33,065 bases of DNA from CALHVR01 sp963528625 (GCA_963528625.1 CAURVQ010000010.1:1-33065), one strand, 5' to 3'. Positions 7,972 through 16,009 are shown, numbered from the stretch's first letter. The notes: a model not told the origin generated them from the sequence alone. Numbers and translations: made by a program.

Positions 7972-8868
7972 ATGTTTAAAAACTTTATAGAACAAACTAT
8001 AAACGGATTACAAACTGGAAGTATTTACGCTTTGATCGCGTTAGGATACACAATGGTTTATGGTATTGTTAGACTTATTAACTTCGCACACGGTGATATT
8101 TTAATGATTGGAGCTTATGGACTTTTAATAGCAGTTTCAAATGGAATGCCATTTATTCCAGCACTAATCTTATCAATTATTTTCTGTGCTATATTAGGAG
8201 TACTTATTGACTTTTTCGCATATAGACCTCTTAGAAATGCACCAAAAATATCAGTTTTAATTACTGCTATTGGAATGAGTTTCTTATTAGAAAGTTTAGC
8301 TTTAATCATTTTTGGAGCTGACCCTAAAATAATTGATGTAAAATACATACCTGCATTTCTTTCAAGTAATAACCAAATTAATTTAGGTATTGTTAATATT
8401 AGTGTTTTATCTATATTTGTTATACTTATTACATTAGTTTGTATGTTAATATTAAATTTATTTGTCAAAAAAACAAAATTAGGAAAAGCAACAAGAGCTG
8501 TATCACAAGATGCCGGAGCAGCTCAACTTATGGGAATTAATGTAAATTTAACTATCGCAACTATTTTTGCGATTGGTTCAGGTTTAGGAGCTTTAGGTGG
8601 AGTTTTATACGCTTTAATGTATCCTAGAATTGAACCTTATATGGGAATGTTACCCGGATTAAAAGCATTTATCGCTGCCGTATTTGGTGGTATTGGAAGT
8701 ATTCCCGGAGCAATGGTAGGTGGATATGTTTTAGGAATTATTGAATCATATACAAAAGGATATATTTCATCAACATGGGCTAACCCTATTGTTTTCGGTG
8801 TATTAATCTTAATACTTGTATTTAAGCCAAGTGGATTATTTGGTAAAAATTTAAAAGAGAAAGTTTAA
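7972..8868 (+). CDS. livH: Branched-chain amino acid ABC transporter permease LivH
   Basis: Inner-membrane subunit that forms the translocation path with LivM. The 298 residues are mostly hydrophobic with about eight membrane segments. It opens with NGLQTGSIYALIALGYTMVYGI and continues LINFAHGDILMIGAY, both strongly typical of LivH. Near the C-terminus AFIAAVFGGIGSIPGAMVGG is the cytoplasmic coupling loop that contacts the ATPases. AAGGAG precedes the ATG. The stop codon overlaps the TGGGAGG ribosome site of livM, so translation is probably coupled. Confidence 0.96.
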   Translation: MFKNFIEQTINGLQTGSIYALIALGYTMVYGIVRLINFAHGDILMIGAYGLLIAVSNGMPFIPALILSIIFCAILGVLIDFFAYRPLRNAPKISVLITAIGMSFLLESLALIIFGADPKIIDVKYIPAFLSSNNQINLGIVNISVLSIFVILITLVCMLILNLFVKKTKLGKATRAVSQDAGAAQLMGINVNLTIATIFAIGSGLGALGGVLYALMYPRIEPYMGMLPGLKAFIAAVFGGIGSIPGAMVGGYVLGIIESYTKGYISSTWANPIVFGVLILILVFKPSGLFGKNLKEKV

Positions 8869-8879
8869 TGGGAGGAAAA

Positions 8880-9917
8880 ATGCAAAAAGAAAAACAACAA
8901 ACTAAATGGGGAGATTTAAACTACTTTAATAAGTTTCATACAAAAAACTATATTTTAACTTCTCTTCTATTAGTAGCTTTATTTATTATTTTATATTTTA
9001 GTTTTGACCCAACTGATATGTTTAGTTACACTGCAGGAATTTATATAAATATACTAATTTATATTTTATTAGCAGTCAGTTTAAATATAACTGTCGGACT
9101 TATGGGACAATTAAGTTTAGGACACGCTGGTTTTATCGCAATTGGTGGATATACTGCCGCTCTAATATCAAAATCAATGCTATCTTCAGGATTACCTAAT
9201 TTTGTACAACTTCTTATTTCATCAATAATTGGTGGAGCAGTAGCTTGTATATTTGGATTAGTATTAGGTGGAATTACACTAAGACTTAGAGGAGATTACT
9301 TAGCTATAATTACTCTAGCTTTTGGAGAAATTGTAAAATATATTATTCAAAATTTACCATTTTTAGGTGGAGCAACAGGGCTTAAAAATATTCCAACAAT
9401 TACCAGTTTTGTAAATTCATTCTTTATAGTAATTATTTCAGTTATTATTATGTCAATGATAATGACTTCAAGAAAAGGTCGTGAAGTTTTATCAATTAGA
9501 GAAAATGAAATTGCAGCTGAAAATATTGGAATTGACATTAACAAAGTAAAATTATATGGATTTGCAGTATCTGCATTTTTTGCTGGAATTGGTGGTTCTT
9601 TATTTGCCCATAACTTAGGAATTTTAACGCCAGATAAATTTGGATTTATGTTTTCAATTGAAATATTAGTTATGGTTGTATTCGGTGGATTAGGAAGTAT
9701 TACAGGTGGTGTAATTGCAGCTACAATTCTTACATTAGTAAACGAACAATTAAGAGATATTTCACAATTTAGATATTTAGTTTATGCTATTATCTTAATT
9801 GTCTTAATGATTTTTAGACCAGAAGGAATTTTTGGTACAAAAGAATTTACTTTAACAAGACTTGCGAGAGGTGTTAAAAAAATTAAAAATAAAGTAAAAA
9901 ATAAAAATGAGGAGTAA
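8880..9917 (+). CDS. livM: Branched-chain amino acid ABC transporter permease LivM
   Basis: Second permease of the importer. About nine hydrophobic segments are visible, with the family motifs LNITVGLMGQLSLGHAGFIAIGGY (central part of the membrane domain) and EILVMVVFGGLGSITGGV, the coupling loop. A C-terminal basic tail rich in lysine follows the last membrane segment. The open frame reaches an ATG at 8868 that overlaps the livH stop, but the ATG at 8880 has GGAGG four bases upstream (8871-8875), so I start there (345 residues). Four bases separate its stop codon from the livG start, and its last codons contain the livG ribosome site. Confidence 0.95.
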   Translation: MQKEKQQTKWGDLNYFNKFHTKNYILTSLLLVALFIILYFSFDPTDMFSYTAGIYINILIYILLAVSLNITVGLMGQLSLGHAGFIAIGGYTAALISKSMLSSGLPNFVQLLISSIIGGAVACIFGLVLGGITLRLRGDYLAIITLAFGEIVKYIIQNLPFLGGATGLKNIPTITSFVNSFFIVIISVIIMSMIMTSRKGREVLSIRENEIAAENIGIDINKVKLYGFAVSAFFAGIGGSLFAHNLGILTPDKFGFMFSIEILVMVVFGGLGSITGGVIAATILTLVNEQLRDISQFRYLVYAIILIVLMIFRPEGIFGTKEFTLTRLARGVKKIKNKVKNKNEE

Positions 9918-9921
9918 AAAA

Positions 9922-10680
9922 ATGTCATTATTAAAAACAACAAATTTAGGAATATCATTTGGTGGACTTAGAGCAGTTGATAATGTTAATATTGAAATAA
10001 ATGATGGTGAATTGATTGGTTTAATTGGACCAAATGGTGCTGGTAAAACTACGATTTTTAACTTATTAACAGGTGTTTATAAGCCAACAGATGGTGATAT
10101 TTCTATTAATGGTACAAGTATAAACAAAAAAACTACTCCACAAATCGTTACAATGGGAGTAGCAAGAACTTTTCAAAACATTAGATTATTCAAACAATTA
10201 TCAGTATTAGATAATGTTAAATTGGCATTAAATAATAGTATGAAATATTCTACATTGTCGGCTATTTTTAGACTTCCAAAATTCTGGAAAGAAGAAAAAG
10301 AAATTACAGATAAAGCATTAGATTTATTAGATATTTTTGATATGGCTGAAATGGCAAATGTAATTGCCGGAAACTTATCTTATGGTCAACAAAGAAAATT
10401 AGAAATTGCTAGAGCTTTAGCAACTTCACCAAAATTACTATTATTAGATGAGCCTGCAGCTGGGATGAATCCTAATGAAACAAAAGAACTTATGCATACA
10501 ATTAGTTTTATTAGAAAAAAATTTAATATTACAATTTTACTTATTGAGCATGATATGGATTTAGTTATGGGAATTTGTGAAAGATTATATGTATTAAATT
10601 TTGGAAAAATTATAGCTCAAGGGTTACCTGAGGAAATTCAAAATAATAAAGAAGTTATTACTGCTTACTTAGGTGAGTAA
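9922..10680 (+). CDS. livG: Branched-chain amino acid ABC transporter ATP-binding protein LivG
   Basis: One of two cytoplasmic ATPases that power the importer. Walker A is GPNGAGKTT at residues 36-44, the signature is LSYGQQRK, and Walker B with its catalytic glutamate is LLLLDEP; AAGMNP after Walker B is typical of LivG. The switch histidine is in LLIEHDMD. The frame is open to an ATG at 9907, but that lies within the livM 3' end and overlaps the ribosome site GAGGAG; the ATG at 9922 is correctly spaced, giving 252 residues. It is the fourth gene of livJHMGF. Confidence 0.95.
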   Translation: MSLLKTTNLGISFGGLRAVDNVNIEINDGELIGLIGPNGAGKTTIFNLLTGVYKPTDGDISINGTSINKKTTPQIVTMGVARTFQNIRLFKQLSVLDNVKLALNNSMKYSTLSAIFRLPKFWKEEKEITDKALDLLDIFDMAEMANVIAGNLSYGQQRKLEIARALATSPKLLLLDEPAAGMNPNETKELMHTISFIRKKFNITILLIEHDMDLVMGICERLYVLNFGKIIAQGLPEEIQNNKEVITAYLGE

Positions 10681-10703
10681 TAAAATTAACAGAGGAGGAC
10701 TTT

Positions 10704-11417
10704 GTGAATATTTTAGAAGTAAATGATTTGAATGTCTACTACGGTGGAATTCATGCAATAAAAAATATATCATTTGAAATAAAAAAAGGAGAAATTGTAT
10801 CTCTTATAGGTGCAAATGGTGCTGGTAAAACATCTACATTACACGCTATTTCAGGACTTATTCCTATTAAAGCTGGAGAAATTTCTCTTAATGGAATGAA
10901 TGTTACAAATATTGAAGCTCATAAACTTGTAACTCAAGGTATGGCTCATGTACCTGAAGGAAGAAGAATTTTTACTGAACTTACTGTATTAGAAAATCTT
11001 GAAATGGGTGCTTATACTAGAAATGATTACTCTCAAATTAAAGAAGATATGGAAGAAATGTTTAAATTATTTCCAAGATTAGCTGAAAGAAAAAAACAAC
11101 TTGCTGGAACGATGAGTGGAGGAGAACAACAAATGCTAGCAATGGCAAGAGCATTAATGTCTAAACCATCGTTATTACTTTTAGATGAACCTTCTATGGG
11201 ACTTGCACCATTATTTGTACAAGAGATTTTTAAAATTATTGAAAAAGTAAATAAAGAACAGGGAGTTACAGTTTTATTAGTTGAACAAAATGCAAATATG
11301 GCTTTGTCAATTGCTGACAGAGGTTATGTGCTTGAAACTGGACAAATTATTCTTGAAGGAACTGGTAAAGAATTAATTACTAACCCTGAAATTAAAAAAG
11401 CATATTTAGGTGGATAA
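10704..11417 (+). CDS. livF: Branched-chain amino acid ABC transporter ATP-binding protein LivF
   Basis: Second ATPase of the importer, working as a heterodimer with LivG. Walker A is GANGAGKTS at residues 36-44, the signature is MSGGEQQ, and Walker B is LLLLDEPSMGLAP, which is typical of LivF; the switch histidine is replaced by glutamine-asparagine (LVEQNANMA), as is normal for this subunit. At 237 residues it is full length. Translation starts at a GTG (10704-10706) preceded by AGAGGAGG; no in-frame ATG fits better. It ends the operon just before a bidirectional terminator. Confidence 0.95.
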   Translation: MNILEVNDLNVYYGGIHAIKNISFEIKKGEIVSLIGANGAGKTSTLHAISGLIPIKAGEISLNGMNVTNIEAHKLVTQGMAHVPEGRRIFTELTVLENLEMGAYTRNDYSQIKEDMEEMFKLFPRLAERKKQLAGTMSGGEQQMLAMARALMSKPSLLLLDEPSMGLAPLFVQEIFKIIEKVNKEQGVTVLLVEQNANMALSIADRGYVLETGQIILEGTGKELITNPEIKKAYLGG

Positions 11418-11428
11418 TTTATTTTAAA

Positions 11429-11486
11429 AAAAAGGCTCTAGTTAAGATAAAACCTTAAGAAAAGGTATTTCTTTGTAGAGCTTTTT
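11429..11486. terminator. Bidirectional terminator shared by livF and brnQ
   Basis: GCTCTA (11435-11440) pairs with TAGAGC (11476-11481). The flanking A run on the left and T run on the right extend the stem by several A-T pairs and provide a T tract on both strands. The 35-base loop contains a second hairpin, ACCTT (11452-11456) with AAGGT (11462-11466). It stops plus-strand transcripts from livF and minus-strand transcripts from brnQ. Confidence 0.85.
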
Positions 11487-11490
11487 TATT

Positions 11491-12786
11491 TTATTTTTTG
11501 AAAATTTTATTAATAAATATTGTAATTATTGCTACAATTATTGCAACTAAAATCCATTCTAAATCAAGTTTATACAACGGTAATTTTGAAATAATATCAG
11601 TAATTACCGGTATTTTTATATTTGATTTATCTAAAGTACTTACAAAACTAATAAATAATGTTGTGTAAATTGTTGATGAATAAACATATTTATAATTTTT
11701 TATTTTATCATTTAGTATACTTAAAACTATAAGTTCAACTGCTACTGGATACAGACATAATAATACTGGAACACTGTAGCTTAAAATTTGTGCTAATCCA
11801 TTGTTTGCTATTGCCCAGCTTAATATTACCCAAATTATAACCCAATATTTATATGATATTTTTGAGAATAATTGTGCAAAATATTGGCTTATTGAAGTTG
11901 TAACTCCTACAGCTATATTTAAGCAAGCTATAAAAAATAACATTACTAATATTATAAATCCAAACTGACCATAAATATTTAATGACATATTTCTTAAAAT
12001 TTCTAATCCATTTTTTGTATCTGGATAAATTACACCACTCACTCCACCAATATGTGCAATAATGAAATACACAACAAATAAGAAAATTCCTGCTAATATT
12101 CCTGTTTTGCTAACTGATTTTATAACTTCTTTCTCATCTGTAATTCCTTTATCTTTTATTACATATGAAATTACAAGTCCGTACATTAATCCTGCCAAAA
12201 TATCTAAAGTCATATAACCATCTAAAAATCCTTGAACTCCTTTTAATGGAACATATTTTTCTAATGGTTGAGCATAAGAAGTCATTCCTTTAAATATTGT
12301 TCCAAAAAGTAATAGAACTATTAAAAATAAAAATAATGGCGATAAAAATTTACTTATTCTATCTAATAATTTATTTGGTGTTAGACAAAACCAACATACT
12401 ATTCCAAAGAATATAGTTGTATATAATAATAATACCCATTTCATATTACCTGTATGATTTGATAGTGCAATTTCATAAGGTAATACTCCAGCTCTAGGCA
12501 CAGCAAGTCCCGGCCCTATTGCCAACGCTGTTGCAATCGTAAATAACATTCCAAATGTTTTATCTACTCTATTTGCCATATTTTTCAATCCATCAGTTTT
12601 TGTTACAACTATTATTGCTAAAATTGGAAATACTATAGCTGTAATTGAAAAATATAACATTGCAAATACTAAGTTTGTTCCAGCTTCTTTACCTAACATT
12701 GGTGGAAACATTAAGTTTCCTGCTCCAAAAAATAAAGAAAATGTCAACAAACTTATTTTTAAAATTTCAACTTTACTTAATTTCAT
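11491..12786 (-). CDS. brnQ: Branched-chain amino acid:cation symporter (LIVCS family)
   Basis: Secondary transporter that brings in leucine, isoleucine and valine with sodium or protons. The 431-residue protein has about twelve hydrophobic segments and the family N-terminus LFFGAGNLMFPPMLGKEAG, followed by AIGPGLAVPRAG. It is convergent with livJHMGF, so the cell has a high-affinity ATP-driven and a cation-coupled route for the same nutrients side by side. The ATG (12784-12786) has no ribosome site within the usual distance; GGGAGGAG lies further upstream across a 27-base palindrome (see the separate feature). I could not identify a clear promoter between the rplQ terminator and this leader. 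Confidence 0.94.
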   Translation of the reverse strand: MKLSKVEILKISLLTFSLFFGAGNLMFPPMLGKEAGTNLVFAMLYFSITAIVFPILAIIVVTKTDGLKNMANRVDKTFGMLFTIATALAIGPGLAVPRAGVLPYEIALSNHTGNMKWVLLLYTTIFFGIVCWFCLTPNKLLDRISKFLSPLFLFLIVLLLFGTIFKGMTSYAQPLEKYVPLKGVQGFLDGYMTLDILAGLMYGLVISYVIKDKGITDEKEVIKSVSKTGILAGIFLFVVYFIIAHIGGVSGVIYPDTKNGLEILRNMSLNIYGQFGFIILVMLFFIACLNIAVGVTTSISQYFAQLFSKISYKYWVIIWVILSWAIANNGLAQILSYSVPVLLCLYPVAVELIVLSILNDKIKNYKYVYSSTIYTTLFISFVSTLDKSNIKIPVITDIISKLPLYKLDLEWILVAIIVAIITIFINKIFKK

Positions 12787-12793
12787 TTTGTAT

Positions 12794-12828
12794 TATAATT
12801 ATAAAAATTTTATAATTATACTCCTCCC
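12794..12828 (-). promoter_or_regulatory. brnQ leader: Shine-Dalgarno, 27-base palindrome, then ATG
   Basis: On the minus strand the order is GGGAGGAG (12821-12828), a hairpin of two perfect 13-base arms (12808-12820 and 12794-12806) around one base, then ATACAAA and the ATG. The linear gap from GGAG to ATG is about 35 bases, too long for normal initiation; if the hairpin forms, the gap closes to about 9. The palindrome could instead be a DNA operator. Alternatively, its TATAAT could be a -10, in which case the GGGAGGAG would not be transcribed. Confidence 0.55.
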
Positions 12829-12853
12829 TATAAATTAATTTTTATTTTCAAAG

Positions 12854-12878
12854 AAAAAAGACACTTTTTACAGTGCCT
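12854..12878 (-). terminator. Terminator of the infA-rplQ operon
   Basis: On the minus strand GGCACT (12872-12877) and AGTGTC (12860-12865) form a 6-bp stem with one G-T pair and a 6-base loop, followed by six Ts. It lies about 43 bases after the rplQ stop, between that gene and the brnQ leader. Confidence 0.85.
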
Positions 12879-12920
12879 AATTTTCTAATATCTTCAACTT
12901 TTTTATTAAACTGATTTTTA

Positions 12921-13295
12921 TTAAACTAATTCAATTATAGCTAATTCAGCTGAATCTCCTCTTCTTACATCAGTTTTAATGATTCTAGTGTATCCACCAT
13001 TTCTTTCTGTATATTTTGGAGCTATTTCATTAAAAATTTTAGCAACTGCTTCTTCATTTCTTAAAAATGCAAAAGCTTGTCTTCTTAAATGTACTTTTTT
13101 TGCTACATCTTCAGTTGCATTTGCTTTTTTCCCTAAAGTAATCGCTTTCTCAACAAATTTTCTTAATTCTTTTGCTCTTGTTACAGTAGTTTCAATTCTC
13201 TCAGTTTTTACTAAAGAAATTGTCATATTTTTCATCATAGCTAATCTGTGATCACTTCTTCTACCTAATTTTCTATATGATTTATTATGATTCAT
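12921..13295 (-). CDS. rplQ: 50S ribosomal protein L17 (bL17)
   Basis: Large-subunit protein near the exit tunnel. The N-terminus MNHNKSYRKLGRRSDHRLAM is the family signature, and the C-terminal GGYTRIIKTDVRRGDSAELA is equally typical. At 124 residues it is normal for a short bacterial L17. GAGGAGGGAAG precedes the ATG. It is the last gene of the alpha operon, 30 bases after rpoA, and is followed by a terminator. A 13-base direct repeat (12900-12912 and 12915-12927) spans its stop codon. Confidence 0.98.
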   Translation of the reverse strand: MNHNKSYRKLGRRSDHRLAMMKNMTISLVKTERIETTVTRAKELRKFVEKAITLGKKANATEDVAKKVHLRRQAFAFLRNEEAVAKIFNEIAPKYTERNGGYTRIIKTDVRRGDSAELAIIELV

Positions 13296-13325
13296 CCGTT
13301 CGCTTCCCTCCTCGGTATATAAGTT

Positions 13326-14291
13326 TTATTCTATTTCTTCACTTAAGTCATATCCTAATTCTTTTATTTTATCTATAATTTCTGTTAATGATTTTTTACC
13401 TAAGTTTTTAATTTTTAATAATTCTGTGTATGACATAGATGTTAAATCAGATACAGTGTTTACACCTGCTTTTTTCAAGCAGTTATACGATCTAACTGTA
13501 AAGTCTAACTCTTCTATTTTTATATCTTCAGTTTTATTGTTAGTTTCCACTACTACTTCTTCAACTTCCTCTTCTGAAGTTCTATATTTTGCCATACTAT
13601 TTCCTATATTAGTGAATGGATTAATATGAGCTATTAATAATTCAACTGCATATGATAACGCATCTTGTAACTCTATACTTCCATCAGTAACAACTTCTAA
13701 AATTAATTTATCATAGTTTGTTACTCTTCCAACCATAGTATCTTCTACTGAGTAATTTACTCTTTTGATTGGAGTATATATAGCATCTACTGCTAAATAC
13801 CCTATTGGCCATCCATCTGTATCTATTTCATCTGACACAACAAATCCTTCTCCAGAATCTACTAAAAATTCCATATTGATTTCTTTATCAGTTGTAATAG
13901 TCGCTATAACTTGCTCAGGATTTATTACTGTTACTCCCGGTTCTACTTTTATATCAGCAGCAGTTATTGTAGCAGGTCCTTTAACATTTAAAGTCATTTT
14001 CTTTTCTCCAGGCTCATCCGTTGCAACTATTATTTCTTTAATATTTAAAATAATATCTGTAACTGCTTCTTTGACACCTTCTATTGTAGAAAATTCATTT
14101 AAAACTCCGTCTATTTTAACGCCTTTAATTGCAGATCCAGGAATTGAAGATAATAATATTCTTCTTAAAGCATTACCAATAGTGTTTCCATAACCTCTAT
14201 ATAGAGGTTCTAAAACATATTTAGCTGTATATCTATCTTCTTTTATTTCTGTTAATTTTATATTTTTAGCTATTTTTTCAATATTTAACAA
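13326..14291 (-). CDS. rpoA: DNA-directed RNA polymerase subunit alpha
   Basis: Assembles the RNA polymerase core and contacts upstream promoter elements and activators. The N-terminal domain (about residues 1-230) shows LEPLYRGYGNTIGNALRRILLSSIPG and VINPEQVIATI. An acidic linker (EEEVEEVVVE) leads to the C-terminal domain (about 255-315) with VRSYNCLKKAGVNTV and IKNLGKKSLTEI. Full length at 321 residues. The start is a TTG (14289-14291): an in-frame TGA lies three codons upstream, and the protein from TTG matches the family N-terminus. AAGGAG lies ten bases before it. The unusual start may limit translation. Confidence 0.97.
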   Translation of the reverse strand: MLNIEKIAKNIKLTEIKEDRYTAKYVLEPLYRGYGNTIGNALRRILLSSIPGSAIKGVKIDGVLNEFSTIEGVKEAVTDIILNIKEIIVATDEPGEKKMTLNVKGPATITAADIKVEPGVTVINPEQVIATITTDKEINMEFLVDSGEGFVVSDEIDTDGWPIGYLAVDAIYTPIKRVNYSVEDTMVGRVTNYDKLILEVVTDGSIELQDALSYAVELLIAHINPFTNIGNSMAKYRTSEEEVEEVVVETNNKTEDIKIEELDFTVRSYNCLKKAGVNTVSDLTSMSYTELLKIKNLGKKSLTEIIDKIKELGYDLSEEIE

Positions 14292-14321
14292 GCTAAATCA
14301 TCTCCTTGGATTAAAATGTTA

Positions 14322-14909
14322 TTATCTTGAGTAGAACTCGATAATCATTGCTTCGTTGATTTCAAAGTCAACTGCATCTCTTCCAGGATTTTCTAATACT
14401 TTAGCAGTTAAAGTACCTTCTTCTAATGATAACCATCCCGGAACAGTTTTTTGTCCAACTGATTCTTTAATAATTGCTAATTCTTTTGAATTTTCTTTAA
14501 CAGTAATTACATCTCCTTGTTTTACTCTGTAAGAAGCGATATTTACTCTTTTTCCATTAATTAAAATATGTCCATGACTTACGATTTGTCTAGCTTGTCT
14601 TCTAGTTGCTCCAAATCCTAATCTATAAATTACGTTATCTAATCTTCTTTCTAAATATTGAAGTAATAGTATCCCTGTTACTCCTTCTTTTCTTGTAGCT
14701 TCTTCATATAATTTATGGAATTGTTTTTCTTGCACTCCATAAACAAATCTAGCTTTTTGTTTCTCTCTTAACTGTGTTCCATATTCAGTTAATTTTCTAT
14801 TTGCATTTGGTCTTATATTTCTATTTGATTTTTTATTTACACCTAGAACAACTGGGTCTAACCCAAGATTTCTACATTTCTTTAAAACCGGCTGTCTATT
14901 TCTTGCCAT
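14322..14909 (-). CDS. rpsD: 30S ribosomal protein S4 (uS4)
   Basis: Primary 16S rRNA-binding protein and, in many bacteria, the translational repressor of its own operon. The 195-residue protein has the S4 N-terminal region followed by the S4 RNA-binding domain (LERRLDNVIYRLGF, ARQIVSHGHILINGKRVNI). Only one cysteine (KKCRNLG) remains where zinc-binding versions have four, so this is the known zinc-free form. It sits between rpsK and rpoA in the alpha operon, so it may regulate the leader ahead of rpsM. Confidence 0.98.
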   Translation of the reverse strand: MARNRQPVLKKCRNLGLDPVVLGVNKKSNRNIRPNANRKLTEYGTQLREKQKARFVYGVQEKQFHKLYEEATRKEGVTGILLLQYLERRLDNVIYRLGFGATRRQARQIVSHGHILINGKRVNIASYRVKQGDVITVKENSKELAIIKESVGQKTVPGWLSLEEGTLTAKVLENPGRDAVDFEINEAMIIEFYSR

Positions 14910-14937
14910 TTATCTATATCCTCCTTATTTTATAAAA

Positions 14938-15324
14938 TTATGGTCTTCTTTTTTTAGGTGGTCTTGCACCATTGTGAGGTACTGGAGTAATGTCAACTAT
15001 TCTAGTTACTTCTAATCCAGTTGCTTGAATTGATCTTATAGAAGCTTCTCTTCCTGATCCTGGTCCTTTTATTTTAATTTCAATTTGTTTCATTCCGTTT
15101 TCAATTGCAACTTGAGCTGCTTGTTCAGCTGCTATTTGTGCTGCAAATGGAGTTCCTTTTTTAGTTCCTTTAAACCCTGAAGTTCCTCCTGATTTCCAGA
15201 TTACTACTTTACCTTCTGCATCTGTAATTGTTACTACAGTATTATTAAAAGTAGAATGTATGTATGCTATTCCATTAGGAATATTTTTTAATTTTTTCTT
15301 TTTAGCTACTGGTTTCTTAGCCAT
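14938..15324 (-). CDS. rpsK: 30S ribosomal protein S11 (uS11)
   Basis: Small-subunit platform protein at the mRNA exit region. The 128 residues include the family core AYIHSTFNNTVVTITD, WKSGGTSGFKGTKKGTPFAA and IKGPGSGREASIR, with the C-terminus VTPVPHNGARPPKKRRP. A lysine-rich N-terminal tail is normal. ATG start with AAGGAGG upstream. It lies between rpsM and rpsD in the alpha operon with 28-30-base gaps. Confidence 0.98.
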   Translation of the reverse strand: MAKKPVAKKKKLKNIPNGIAYIHSTFNNTVVTITDAEGKVVIWKSGGTSGFKGTKKGTPFAAQIAAEQAAQVAIENGMKQIEIKIKGPGSGREASIRSIQATGLEVTRIVDITPVPHNGARPPKKRRP

Positions 15325-15354
15325 TTATGGTTTCCTCCTTAACTTATAAATTTA

Positions 15355-15720
15355 TTATTTTTTCTTAGCTACTGCCATTTTAACTGGCCCTTTTCTTGTT
15401 CTAGCATTTGTTTTAGTTTTTTGTCCTCTTACAGGTAATCCCATTTTATGTCTTAATCCTCTGTAAGATTTAATGTCTAATAATCTTTTTATGTTAAGTC
15501 TAATTTCTTTTCTTAACTCTCCTTCAATTTTGTACTCTTCAACTACCGTTCTGATTTTTCCTACTTGTTCTTCTGTTAAATCTTTAACTTTGATGTCTTT
15601 ATCAACACCTGCTTTTTCTAAAATCTCGTTTGAAGTGCTTCTTCCAATTCCAAAAATATAAGTTAATGAGATTTCAACTCTCTTATTTCTAGGAATATCT
15701 ACTCCCGCTATTCTAGCCAA
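15355..15720 (-). CDS. rpsM: 30S ribosomal protein S13 (uS13)
   Basis: Head protein of the small subunit, contacting the P-site tRNA and forming bridges to the large subunit. The 121-residue sequence starts ARIAGVDIPRNKRVEISLTY and has GLRHKMGLPVRGQKTKTNAR near the C-terminus, both diagnostic. The start codon is TTG (15718-15720), with GAGGAGG upstream; the protein from TTG begins exactly where the family begins. It is the first gene of the alpha operon proper and follows a 175-base spacer with its own promoter. Confidence 0.98.
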   Translation of the reverse strand: MARIAGVDIPRNKRVEISLTYIFGIGRSTSNEILEKAGVDKDIKVKDLTEEQVGKIRTVVEEYKIEGELRKEIRLNIKRLLDIKSYRGLRHKMGLPVRGQKTKTNARTRKGPVKMAVAKKK

Positions 15721-15876
15721 ATTTCTTCCTCCTCTGTTTTGATATTTTTAATCTTCTTCAATATGCCCTTACATAAATAAAACTAAGGTATAAGCTCTAC
15801 AGCCAAACATATCTTTACAATTTTTATTTATAATATCCTGTCAGTTAGTATATGTTATTAAATAAAAATTTTTCAG
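15721..15876 (-). promoter_or_regulatory. Internal promoter and structured leader of the alpha operon
   Basis: On the minus strand CTGAAA (15871-15876) and TATACT (15847-15852) with an 18-base spacer form a plausible promoter just after rpmJ. The resulting leader of about 120 bases contains nested complementary segments: ATATG near 15808-15812 with CATAT near 15763-15767, and CCTTA with TAAGG inside. It ends in the ribosome site of rpsM. In other phyla S4 binds a leader at this place to repress the operon; that role here is an inference. I cannot match the leader to a named RNA family by eye. Confidence 0.45.
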
Positions 15877-15895
15877 ATTGCTTTTTTGTCAGTTA

Positions 15896-16009
15896 CTATC
15901 CTTGTATTTGCTTATGTTTAGGGTTTTCGCATATTACTCTTACTTTTCCGTGACGTTTAATGATTTTACATTTATCACAGATAGGTTTTACTGAAGCTTT
16001 TACTTTCAC
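15896..16009 (-). CDS. rpmJ: 50S ribosomal protein L36 (bL36), zinc-binding form
   Basis: A 37-residue ribosomal protein beginning VKVKASVKPICDKCK (GTG start read as Met) and ending ENPKHKQIQG. The zinc ligands Cys11, Cys14, Cys27 and His32 are all present, so this is the zinc-dependent version. The start is GTG at 16007-16009, with GGAGG eight bases upstream. It sits between infA and rpsM, the usual gene order. Its TAG stop overlaps one copy of a 13-base repeat whose other copy lies on the rpsM promoter. Confidence 0.96.
   Translation of the reverse strand: MKVKASVKPICDKCKIIKRHGKVRVICENPKHKQIQG

Noticed and set aside
14322..14909. Loss of the zinc cysteines in S4 as an anomaly
   Set aside because: Zinc-free S4 is a common, well-known variant.
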